Shown here: piece after piece, positions 1 to 5,302 of the stretch
Position numbering within the stretch: the first letter of the stretch is position 1
Layout of the letters: every line of letters starts with the position of its first letter
Assembly: GCA_030837445.1 (NCBI GenBank)
Contig: JAUPKM010000490.1
Coordinates: 1-5,516, forward strand
Length of the DNA stretch: 5,516 nt
DNA from: Actinomycetota bacterium
GTDB taxonomy: Bacteria; Actinomycetota; Actinomycetes; S36-B12; UBA10799
Reading direction: 5' to 3'
Program-made: the position numbers and the translations under genes
Notes under the pieces: model-generated
The model's database searches: none
What the model saw: the letters and a program-made list of their open reading frames with translations, nothing else
Told to the model about the DNA's origin: nothing

Positions 1-706
1 CCAGGTTGTTGTACGGCACCACGTGCACGATGCCCGCCTCGACCTCGAACGGGACGACTGGCGTGGGCGCGTCCTCCGGTCCCGCCTCGGCGACATCCGG
101 TTTGACGGACACGGACAGTGCGTCGTAGCCACCGTGATATCCGCCTTCGATCTTCACGATGCCGTGCCGGCCGGTGAACATTCGAGCGGCCCGCACTGCG
201 TACATCGTCGCCTCGGTGCCGGAGTTGGCGAACCGGACCTGGTCGATCCCGAACCGGCGGGTGAAACGCTCCGCGATATCGGTCGTGCTCGGCGACGGCG
301 TCACGAACAGGGTGCCGGAATCCAATGCACTGGTCACCGCCGCCACCACTGCGGGATTGAGGTGGCCGACCAGCACGGCCCCGAATCCCATGGACAGGTC
401 GAGCAAGTCCCGGCCGTCGACGTCGCGAAGCCACGCCCCCTTGGCGGACTCAATCGCGATCGGGTGCGGATCCCAATACTGGAAGGAGGAGGCGACTCCC
501 AGCGGCATGGGGACAACAGCCCGCTGATGGTGTGCCGCCGAACCCGCCGTGCCACCGCCGAAGCGCTCCCATTCGGCCGCGAGCAAAGTCTGGATCCGAG
601 CCGGATCGAGGGGGGTGGACGTCTCGGGGACCGTCCGCCAAGTGGCGGGGTCGTTGGCCGGCCACGATGCTGCGTCGCCTGCGGTGCTGTCGGTATCGAG
701 GGTCAT
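1..706 (-). CDS. Class III PLP-dependent aminotransferase, GSA-aminomutase-like (N-terminal part)
   Basis: Translating the minus strand from the ATG at 706-704 gives 235 codons open to the window edge; the gene continues beyond position 1. Seen: an N-terminal extension of about 65 residues rich in Ala, Thr and Asp, then the aminotransferase fold. This includes GAWLRDVDGRDLLDLSMGFG (about 90-109), GHLNPAV (114-120), FANSGTEATMYAVRAAR (159-175) and GGYHGGYD (188-195). The SGTEA and YHG motifs are those that bind the PLP phosphate and ring in the glutamate-1-semialdehyde 2,1-aminomutase branch of class III aminotransferases. The Schiff-base lysine would lie outside the window. True HemL usually lacks the long N-terminal extension and has YHGHxD rather than YHGGYD, so a different amino-acid or amine substrate is likely and heme synthesis should not be assumed. 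The start is supported by GGGAG at 720-716, nine bases upstream. It could be co-transcribed with the upstream pirin gene (same strand, 144 bp gap), but a terminator-like hairpin sits between them. Family assignment is firm; substrate is unknown. Confidence 0.88.
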   Translation of the reverse strand, partial: MTLDTDSTAGDAASWPANDPATWRTVPETSTPLDPARIQTLLAAEWERFGGGTAGSAAHHQRAVVPMPLGVASSFQYWDPHPIAIESAKGAWLRDVDGRDLLDLSMGFGAVLVGHLNPAVVAAVTSALDSGTLFVTPSPSTTDIAERFTRRFGIDQVRFANSGTEATMYAVRAARMFTGRHGIVKIEGGYHGGYDALSVSVKPDVAEAGPEDAPTPVVPFEVEAGIVHVVPYNNL

Positions 707-715
707 GTGACTGGG

Positions 716-750
716 CTCCCAGCGTCGAGTTGGACGGTTTGCGGCTGGGA
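716..750 (-). promoter_or_regulatory. Possible hairpin covering the ribosome binding site of the aminotransferase gene
   Basis: On the minus strand TCCCAGC (750-744) can pair with GCTGGGA (723-717), a perfect 7-bp stem with a 20-nt loop. The second arm contains GGGA of the GGGAG ribosome binding site. The short palindrome CTGGGAGCCCAG (722-711) offers an alternative pairing for the same bases. It could limit translation or be chance in GC-rich DNA; there is no comparative evidence. Confidence 0.22.
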
Positions 751-820
751 ACCAAGGTAGCGCTTCCGAGGAGCGTCCGCGCACACTAGATCGGGCCGGT
801 TTCGAGAGGTCGGGTCGGAA

Positions 821-839
821 GCCCCGCTCTGAGCGCGGC
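821..839 (-). terminator. Candidate terminator hairpin after the pirin gene
   Basis: Twelve bases past the pirin stop codon the minus strand reads GCCGCGC-TCAGA-GCGGGGC. This is a 7-bp stem with one mismatch and a 5-nt loop. Only TT follows, not a U-run, so it is at best a weak intrinsic terminator of the U-poor type reported in high-GC actinobacteria. It lies between pirin and the aminotransferase and would partly uncouple them. Confidence 0.3.
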
Positions 840-850
840 CCCCCAACCCG

Positions 851-1819
851 CTAGACCCGGTGAGGTTGGATTGCGTGCGCCGGGATATGCCCGAATCGAC
901 CTGCCTGGTAGTCGTCGAAAGCCTCCTGCACCTCAGCTCGGGAGCTCATCACGAATGGTCCGTACTGGAACACCGGTTCGCGCAGCGGCACTCCCCCGAT
1001 CAGGAAGACCTCAAGATTGTCGGTGCTTGAATCCAGCCTGTCATTGGCCTGAAGGACGATGTTGTCGCCCTCGACCAGCACCGCCATCTGACCGGACTTG
1101 ATCGGTCGACGATCCCCCCCGACCTGTCCGGAGCCGGCCAAGACGTACGCCAGCGCGTTGAAGTCAGATCGCCACGGGATGTCTGCGCGAGCCCCGGGGG
1201 CAACCGACACATGGCTGATCGCAAGCGGAGTGTGGGAGATACCGGGCCCCTGTCGGCCGCCGATACTGCCTGCCAGAACCCGGACCAGCGCACCGCCGTC
1301 TTGGGTCGACACCATCGCTGAGTCAAGTCCCTGCAGGTCCTGGTACTGCGGTGCGATGCGCTTCATCTTCTGCGGCAGGTTGATCCACAGTTGGACCCCG
1401 TGGAACAGGCCCCCCGACACGACGAGGTGTTCCGGCGGAGTCTCGATGTGGAGGATGCCGTCACCAGCGGTCATGTACTGGGTTCCCCCCTCGAGGATGG
1501 TGCCGCCACCACCGTTGGAATCCTGATGCAGGAATTGACCGGCCAGCAGGTAGGTGAACGTCTCGAAACCCCGGTGGGGATGCCAAGGGGTGCCCTTGGG
1601 TTCCCCTGGCGCGTACTCGACCTCGCCCATCTGGTCCATGTGGACAAAGGGGTCCAGGTAGCGAGGATCGATACCTGCGAAGGCTCGGCGAACAGGGAAC
1701 CCTTCACCCTCAAACCCTCTCGGGGCTGTTGTGACAGTGAGGGTCCGCCGATCTTTCGCACCTTCGGGGCGGGCCGGGAACTTCGGCAGATCGAGTGTGC
1801 CTTCTGGAACTACGGACAT
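851..1819 (-). CDS. Pirin family protein (bicupin)
   Basis: A 322-residue protein from the ATG at 1819, chosen over a start at 1870 because GGAGG (1829-1825) lies five bases upstream and the extra 17 residues do not look like pirin. Seen: N-terminal cupin with PWHPHRGFETFTYLLAGQF (about 78-96) and AGDGILHIETP (118-128). By family comparison the metal ligands are His80, His82, His124 and Glu126, all present, so an Fe(II) or similar metal site is expected. The second, degenerate cupin (about 175-275) carries FNALAYVLAGSG and GQMAVLVEGDN. The C-terminus (about 276-310) has the pirin-type stretch EPVFQYGPFVMSSRAEVQEAF. Length is slightly above the usual 230-310. Pirins are cytosolic; some, such as E. 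coli YhhW and human pirin, have quercetin 2,3-dioxygenase activity, others are redox-sensing partners. The natural substrate here is not known. The usual GILHSE reads GILHIE, which keeps the ligands. The gene is divergent from the WS/DGAT gene and probably controlled through the palindrome at 1856-1873. Confidence 0.95.
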   Translation of the reverse strand: MSVVPEGTLDLPKFPARPEGAKDRRTLTVTTAPRGFEGEGFPVRRAFAGIDPRYLDPFVHMDQMGEVEYAPGEPKGTPWHPHRGFETFTYLLAGQFLHQDSNGGGGTILEGGTQYMTAGDGILHIETPPEHLVVSGGLFHGVQLWINLPQKMKRIAPQYQDLQGLDSAMVSTQDGGALVRVLAGSIGGRQGPGISHTPLAISHVSVAPGARADIPWRSDFNALAYVLAGSGQVGGDRRPIKSGQMAVLVEGDNIVLQANDRLDSSTDNLEVFLIGGVPLREPVFQYGPFVMSSRAEVQEAFDDYQAGRFGHIPAHAIQPHRV

Positions 1820-1824
1820 GGCTA

Positions 1825-1829
1825 CCTCC
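1825..1829 (-). promoter_or_regulatory. Ribosome binding site fixing the pirin start
   Basis: GGAGG on the minus strand, five bases before the ATG at 1819. It is the strongest Shine-Dalgarno sequence in the window and decides the 322-residue start over the longer frame from 1870. Confidence 0.75.
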
Positions 1830-1855
1830 GGGTGCCGAGGATGCGGACGTGAAAG

Positions 1856-1873
1856 TAGTTTACATGTCAACTA
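1856..1873. promoter_or_regulatory. 18-bp near-perfect palindrome, candidate MarR-type operator
   Basis: The plus strand reads TAGTTTACATGTCAACTA. Its reverse complement is TAGTTGACATGTAAACTA, so eight of nine base pairs of the dyad are symmetric and only one pair (1861/1868) breaks it. The half-site TAGTTnACA resembles operators of MarR-family repressors. It overlaps the predicted pirin -10 box, as expected for a repressor site, and lies in the divergent pirin-WS/DGAT interval. No regulator gene is in the window, so the binding protein is unknown and could be from another family. Confidence 0.55.
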
Positions 1874-1885
1874 ACGTCAGGGCAA
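1857..1885 (-). promoter_or_regulatory. Candidate pirin promoter
   Basis: On the minus strand TTGCCC (1885-1880, 4 of 6 to the TTGACA consensus) is followed by a 17-bp spacer and TAAACT (1862-1857), which fits the TANNNT -10 pattern of actinobacterial housekeeping promoters. Transcription would start near 1850, giving a leader of about 30 nt that contains the GGAGG site. The -10 box lies inside the palindrome at 1856-1873. Position and spacing support it; it was found by eye only. Confidence 0.5.
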
Positions 1886-2004
1886 CCGTATCGGCGGCGG
1901 TCTCGCCACCAGCACCGACATTGACCTGCTGACGAGCGGGAACGTCCGGCCCGAACGGTGGGCCAGATCCGTCCAGCGGTGGCATCAAGCGTGGTTTGTC
2001 CCGC

Positions 2005-2008
2005 AGGA
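2005..2008 (+). promoter_or_regulatory. Ribosome binding site deciding the WS/DGAT start
   Basis: AGGA ends eight bases before the ATG at 2017. The same bases abut the in-frame ATG at 2008 and are too close to serve it, and the TTG at 1996 has no site, so 2017 is preferred. In the remaining upstream interval (1874-2004) I see no clear plus-strand promoter; TTGACC at 1921-1926 has no partner -10 box. Confidence 0.45.
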
Positions 2009-2016
2009 TGACACCC

Positions 2017-3426
2017 ATGCCAGAACTCGAACCTCGTATGGGTGCCTTCTCAGCCGTTATCTGGGATATCGAAGGTGACCCGATCCTGCGCTCCCCCATC
2101 ACCTTGGTCTGCATGTTGGATTCAGCCCCGGACGTCGACGTGGTCATCGATCGCCTCGAGCGGATGACCCGGATGAACCCCAAGCTACGGGCTCGGGTGA
2201 TCGGCAACCCGGTCTCGCTGGTGCCGCCGCGGTGGGAGGTAGACCCCAACTTCGACATGTCCTTCCATGTGCGCTGGGAGCGACCCGAGCGACCGCGGGC
2301 CGATCTGTCCGATGTGTTGACGATGGCCGAGCGGATCACCGAGGAGGACTTCGACCGGTCCCGCCCGCTCTGGGAACTGCACATTGTGACCGGACTGAAG
2401 GGTAAGCAGGCCGCCTTCATCATGAAGGTGCACCACTCCATCACCGACGGTGAGGGCGGGGTACTGATGCTGGCCATGTTGTTCGAGATGCAGCGGACTC
2501 CCGCGACCGACCTCGGTCCGATGCCGGACGCACCGACCGGCTCCGTGCTGGACCAAGCCCAACGGTTGGAGCAGGGTTCGGTAGCAGGCGCGAAGGCGTT
2601 CATCGCCGACGCCAAGAATGTGACCGTCGGCAGCGTGGGCTTGGTCAAAGATGCCGTCACCGCTCCGATGGCATCTGCGGTTTCGGCGAAGAACTGGACT
2701 GCGTCCGCGGCACGACTGTTGGCGCCGGCCTCGGAACCCCTCTCGGATCTTTGGACGGGCCGGTCGATGTCGGTGTCGTTCGCGGTGTTGGAGGCCTCCC
2801 TGGCCGACGTCAAGGCGGCCGCCAAAGCTGCACAAGCCACTCTCAACGATGTTTTCATGGCCGCGGTTGTGGGCGGGCTCTCCCGCTATCACCGGGAACA
2901 CGGGTCCGAATCGACGGCCCTGCGCGTCAACATGCCGGTCAGCATGCGGGCCCAAGAGGGTTCCGGCGACGGCAATAGTTGGGTGCCCGCCCGATTTGAG
3001 ATACCGATCGGGGAGGCGTCAGCCGAGGACCGCATCACCGGCCTGCACCCGTTGCTGCTGCAGGCCCGGACAGAACCGGCCCTGGGAATGTCAGGCGCCG
3101 TCTACCGCGCCCTGTCGTTGTTACCCAATCCGGCAATGGCTGCGGCCAGTAGCGGATTGATGAAGGGCACCGATTTCGCAGCGACCAACGTGCCAGGTCC
3201 GCCCATCCCGTTGTACTTCGCCGGCACCCAGGTGTTGTCCATGGTCCCGTTCGCGCCCAAGGGCGGCGCGGCGGTGAACATCGGGTTGATGTCCTACGAC
3301 GGCAAGGTCTTCATCGGCATCAACACCGATCCGGGTGCGGTGGCCGATCCGTACCAACTGGTCGACAATCTCTACGATTCGCTGCAGGAAGTGCTCGCCG
3401 TCGGCAATCCGGATCCGATCGACTAG
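2017..3426 (+). CDS. Wax ester synthase/diacylglycerol acyltransferase (WS/DGAT) family protein
   Basis: A 469-residue protein, typical for the family (about 450-480). WS/DGAT enzymes transfer an acyl group from acyl-CoA to a fatty alcohol or diacylglycerol, making storage wax esters or triacylglycerol at the membrane or lipid-droplet surface. Seen, numbered from the ATG at 2017: RPLWELHIV (117-124 region); the catalytic HHxxxDG motif as HHSITDGEGG (His139, His140, Asp144); NDVFMAAVVGGLSRY (277-291); NMPVSMR (305-311); TNVPGPPIPLYFAGTQV (390-406); and AAVNIGLMSYDGKVFIGINTD near 418-438. All hallmark blocks are in order and no break is seen. The N-terminus starts PELEPRMGAFSAVIWDIEGDP and lacks the usual LSPxD opening, so it belongs to a divergent subgroup, and the acceptor (alcohol, diacylglycerol or other) cannot be predicted. 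The middle (about 170-245) is an Ala-rich linker. It converges with the glycosyltransferase gene, 13 bp from stop to stop. Confidence 0.93.
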   Translation: MPELEPRMGAFSAVIWDIEGDPILRSPITLVCMLDSAPDVDVVIDRLERMTRMNPKLRARVIGNPVSLVPPRWEVDPNFDMSFHVRWERPERPRADLSDVLTMAERITEEDFDRSRPLWELHIVTGLKGKQAAFIMKVHHSITDGEGGVLMLAMLFEMQRTPATDLGPMPDAPTGSVLDQAQRLEQGSVAGAKAFIADAKNVTVGSVGLVKDAVTAPMASAVSAKNWTASAARLLAPASEPLSDLWTGRSMSVSFAVLEASLADVKAAAKAAQATLNDVFMAAVVGGLSRYHREHGSESTALRVNMPVSMRAQEGSGDGNSWVPARFEIPIGEASAEDRITGLHPLLLQARTEPALGMSGAVYRALSLLPNPAMAAASSGLMKGTDFAATNVPGPPIPLYFAGTQVLSMVPFAPKGGAAVNIGLMSYDGKVFIGINTDPGAVADPYQLVDNLYDSLQEVLAVGNPDPID

Positions 3427-3428
3427 CT

Positions 3429-3448
3429 GCCGGGCATCGCTACCCGGC
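3429..3448. terminator. Candidate bidirectional terminator hairpin between convergent genes
   Basis: GCCGGG (3429-3434) pairs with CCCGGC (3443-3448), a perfect 6-bp all-GC stem with an 8-nt loop. It begins three bases after the WS/DGAT stop, and the glycosyltransferase stop codon (3440-3442) falls in and at the edge of the loop. There is no U-run on either side. Position between two convergent stops argues for a role; the short stem argues for caution. Confidence 0.4.
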
Positions 3449-4519
3449 CGCCGGCACCCGCGGGTCGTCTCGGCGATCGCGCAGACTGCGGCGATCACGC
3501 GACAAACCTGGAATGGCGCGGCCTCGCCGGTCTGCACCAGATCGCCGTCCTTCGTCGCCGGGCCCCGAGACCGTCTCGAAGCCGACCCCGGACGCTGTCA
3601 ACTGAATGCCTTCGGCCGCATGGTCACCCCACGATCGTGGCTCGGCCTTGTACATGCCGAGTTGCTCGCGCGCCCAGAGGCGCAGGACGCGACCGCCTGT
3701 CTTTATCACCGTCTTCTTGGACACGGTGGATCCACCCGTGCGTTCGATTGCCACCGGCATGCCCAGAATCCTTCGGTAGCGAAGAAGACGGGCGAGCACG
3801 AACAGCTCGACGTCCAGCGCGAAACCTCGCTCCCGGGCGAGCGGGACCGCATGGGCGAGCAGCTCCCGACGGAAGATCTTGGCGCCGGTCTGAGTGTCGG
3901 TGAGCGCAAGCCGAAGCAGCCGGCCATTCACCAGATGCATCACCTGCGAGGTTGCCGCACGGCTCGCCTCCACGAAGTTGTCAGACTCCTGGTGGGTCTT
4001 ATCGGCGACCCCCATGTCGGAATCCGAGGCGACGGCCGTCGCCAGGTACTCGGTCAGGTGGTCCGGACTTATGTCGCCATCGGCGTCGATGAAACCGATC
4101 CAGTTGGACCTGGCATCGATGAAGCCATTGAGCAGTGCGCCGCCCTTACCTTGGTTCTGCTCAAGGCGGATCAGCCGCACGTCAGGGTCGGCCAGGTCCG
4201 CAACCGCCTCGAACGAGTCGTCGGTGCCCCCGTCGTCGACAGCGATCACCTCAAACCGAATCTCGGCCTGGGAGAGTTTGTCCCGGATGCCGCCAAGAGT
4301 CTCAGCCAGGAGCGTGCGACCGGTGTTGAAGAAGGGCACCACAATGGACAGGTCAAGGTTGGGATCGCCCGGCTCGGAGAGAGCCGTGGCCGAGTTGGTA
4401 CCAAGACCCCGGTCCCGGTTGAGCCAACGGCTGGCGAGTTGCCGGACCGTGGTGCGATCCACATATGCGAGTCGCGCCTGACGCCGTGTGGTTCCTTTGC
4501 TATCCGTCATCTTCAGCAC
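3440..4519 (-). CDS. Family 2 glycosyltransferase, polyprenyl-phosphate sugar synthase-like
   Basis: 359 residues from the GTG at 4519; an ATG at 4510 (356 residues) is the alternative. Seen: a basic N-terminal stretch, then a GT-A fold with LSIVVPFFNTG (57-67), IAVDDGGTDDSFE (92-104), NQGKGGALLNGF (122-133), the metal/nucleotide-sugar motif FIDADGD (143-149), DTQTGAKIF (208-216) and GFALDVELFVLARLL (232-246). The DTQTG block and ALDVE are typical of the branch with dolichyl/polyprenyl-phosphate glucose and mannose synthases (Alg5, DPM1, GtrB), which move a sugar from a nucleotide donor to a lipid-phosphate carrier on the cytoplasmic face. GtrB-type C-terminal membrane helices are absent. Instead the protein ends in an Arg/Asp-rich tail (about 324-354) with RRSGADRR and two RDRR copies. 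Sugar and acceptor are not predictable. Start choice: TAGAGT lies six bases before GTG 4519, fitting a leaderless transcript, while GAGGGG (4524-4519) could serve as a ribosome site for 4510 only if transcription begins further upstream. Confidence 0.9.
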   Translation of the reverse strand: MLKMTDSKGTTRRQARLAYVDRTTVRQLASRWLNRDRGLGTNSATALSEPGDPNLDLSIVVPFFNTGRTLLAETLGGIRDKLSQAEIRFEVIAVDDGGTDDSFEAVADLADPDVRLIRLEQNQGKGGALLNGFIDARSNWIGFIDADGDISPDHLTEYLATAVASDSDMGVADKTHQESDNFVEASRAATSQVMHLVNGRLLRLALTDTQTGAKIFRRELLAHAVPLARERGFALDVELFVLARLLRYRRILGMPVAIERTGGSTVSKKTVIKTGGRVLRLWAREQLGMYKAEPRSWGDHAAEGIQLTASGVGFETVSGPGDEGRRSGADRRGRAIPGLSRDRRSLRDRRDDPRVPAAG

Positions 4520-4534
4520 CCCTCGACTCTAGTC
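4520..4534 (-). promoter_or_regulatory. Candidate leaderless promoter of the glycosyltransferase gene
   Basis: The minus strand reads GACTAGAGTCGAGGG and is followed directly by GTG (4519). TAGAGT (4531-4526) fits TANNNT, and the six bases CGAGGG place the expected transcription start on the first base of the start codon. No good -35 box is visible. The element matches the plus-strand one at 4579-4593 in 13 of 15 positions. Confidence 0.5.
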
Positions 4535-4578
4535 CGCGGCCACACTTGGGCATAACCGACAACCCGGGTGGCGGACAC

Positions 4579-4593
4579 GACTAGCTTCGAGGG
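4579..4593 (+). promoter_or_regulatory. Candidate leaderless promoter of the nitroreductase gene
   Basis: GACTAGCTTCGAGGG is followed directly by ATG (4594). TAGCTT (4582-4587) fits TANNNT, and the six-base gap puts the transcription start at the A of ATG. The in-frame TAG at 4582-4584 rules out an upstream start, and GAGGG touching the ATG is too close to act as a ribosome binding site. CCGACA (4556-4561) is a weak -35 candidate with an overlong 20-bp spacer. Confidence 0.55.
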
Positions 4594-5247
4594 ATGGACG
4601 TCTCAGACGCTGTGCGTGCCCGCCGGTCGATTCGACAGTTCCGGCCTGATCCAGTTGACGACGCGCTGCTGCGTTCGCTGCTCACCGAGGCGGCCCGGGC
4701 CCCCAGCGGCGGCAACCTCCAACCATGGCGGATCTATGTCGTCACCGGGCCCGCAATGACCTCTCTGAGGAACCACCTCGACGACCAACCCCCGTTTGAA
4801 ACGCCGGAATACGACATCTATCCCCCAGCTCTGTTCGAGCCCTACCGAACGAATCGATTCAGCCTCGGCGAGCAGTTGTACGCCACCGTGGGAATCCCCC
4901 GAGAGGACAAGGCTGGGCGGTTGCGCCAGTTCGCCCACAACGACCGCTTCTTCGGTGCACCGACGGCCCTGTTCTGTTTCGTTGACCGTCGGATGGGACC
5001 CCCGCAGTGGTCTGATTGCGGGATGTTCCTGCAGACCCTGATGTTATTGGCCGTCGAGCGCGGACTGGCCACCTGCGCCCAGGAGTACTGGTCGGTGCGA
5101 CACGAGGCGGTGTCATCGTTCGTGGGTGCGCCGGACAACGAGATGCTCTTCTGCGGTATGTCGGTGGGATACGAGGACCAGTCGGCAGCGATCAACGGCC
5201 TGCGGTCCGAGCGAATGCCGCTCGACCAGTGGGCCACCTTCCTCTGA
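4594..5247 (+). CDS. Nitroreductase family protein (FMN-dependent oxidoreductase)
   Basis: A complete 217-residue protein, normal for the family. Nitroreductases are cytosolic FMN homodimers that use NAD(P)H to reduce nitroaromatics, quinones or other acceptors. Seen: VRARRSIRQFRPDPV (7-21), whose Arg-Arg-Ser contacts the FMN phosphate; APSGGNLQPWRIYVV (36-50), the second flavin-binding block; DCGMFLQTLMLLAVERGLATCAQEYW (141-166), the central helix at the dimer interface; LFCGMSVGYED (185-195); and NGLRSERMPLDQW (201-213) at the C-terminal end. The insert at about 66-120, rich in aromatic and charged residues, is the variable lid region that sets substrate choice. It belongs to the general NfnB-like group; the physiological substrate is unknown. 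The start is constrained by the stop codon four codons upstream and by the family's usual beginning a few residues before RRSxRxF. It diverges from the glycosyltransferase gene and converges on ppc. Confidence 0.93.
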   Translation: MDVSDAVRARRSIRQFRPDPVDDALLRSLLTEAARAPSGGNLQPWRIYVVTGPAMTSLRNHLDDQPPFETPEYDIYPPALFEPYRTNRFSLGEQLYATVGIPREDKAGRLRQFAHNDRFFGAPTALFCFVDRRMGPPQWSDCGMFLQTLMLLAVERGLATCAQEYWSVRHEAVSSFVGAPDNEMLFCGMSVGYEDQSAAINGLRSERMPLDQWATFL

Positions 5248-5272
5248 CCGGCCGCCAGCCCCCTGACCGGCC
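5244..5272 (+). repeat. Short direct repeat at the end of the nitroreductase gene
   Basis: CTGACCGGCC occurs at 5244-5253, spanning the nitroreductase stop codon, and again at 5263-5272, a spacing of 19 bp. Just after it, GGCC-TCA-GGCC (5269-5279) can form a small hairpin. The 55-bp convergent interval holds nothing else convincing and no classical terminator. Confidence 0.4.
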
Positions 5273-5302
5273 TCAGGCCTCACCCGACCGCCCCGGGCCG
5301 CC

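Noticed and set aside
23..760. A 245-codon plus-strand frame at the window start
   Set aside because: It is antisense to the aminotransferase reading frame, which carries SGTEA and YHG motifs; the product has no motif and is His/Arg/Gly-rich.
711..850. TAGTGT (788-783) or TACCTT (759-754) as a -10 box for the aminotransferase
   Set aside because: Both fit TANNNT, but neither has a -35-like hexamer at proper spacing and neither is distinguishable from chance.
1820..1870. Longer pirin start at 1870
   Set aside because: It would overlap the palindrome and -10 box, adds non-homologous residues, and ignores the strong GGAGG site before 1819.
1865..1870. TTGACA on the minus strand as the pirin -35 box
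   Set aside because: No -10-like sequence lies 16-18 bp downstream; the hexamer is better explained as part of the palindrome.
1860..2858. A 332-codon open frame on the minus strand opposite WS/DGAT
   Set aside because: Low-complexity Ser/Arg/Ala-rich product with no recognisable motif, lying antisense to a gene with every family block in order. It is a by-product of high GC content.
3335..4555. A 406-codon open frame on the plus strand opposite the glycosyltransferase
   Set aside because: No domain is visible, it overlaps the end of WS/DGAT, and the opposite strand encodes a clear GT-A fold over nearly the same span.
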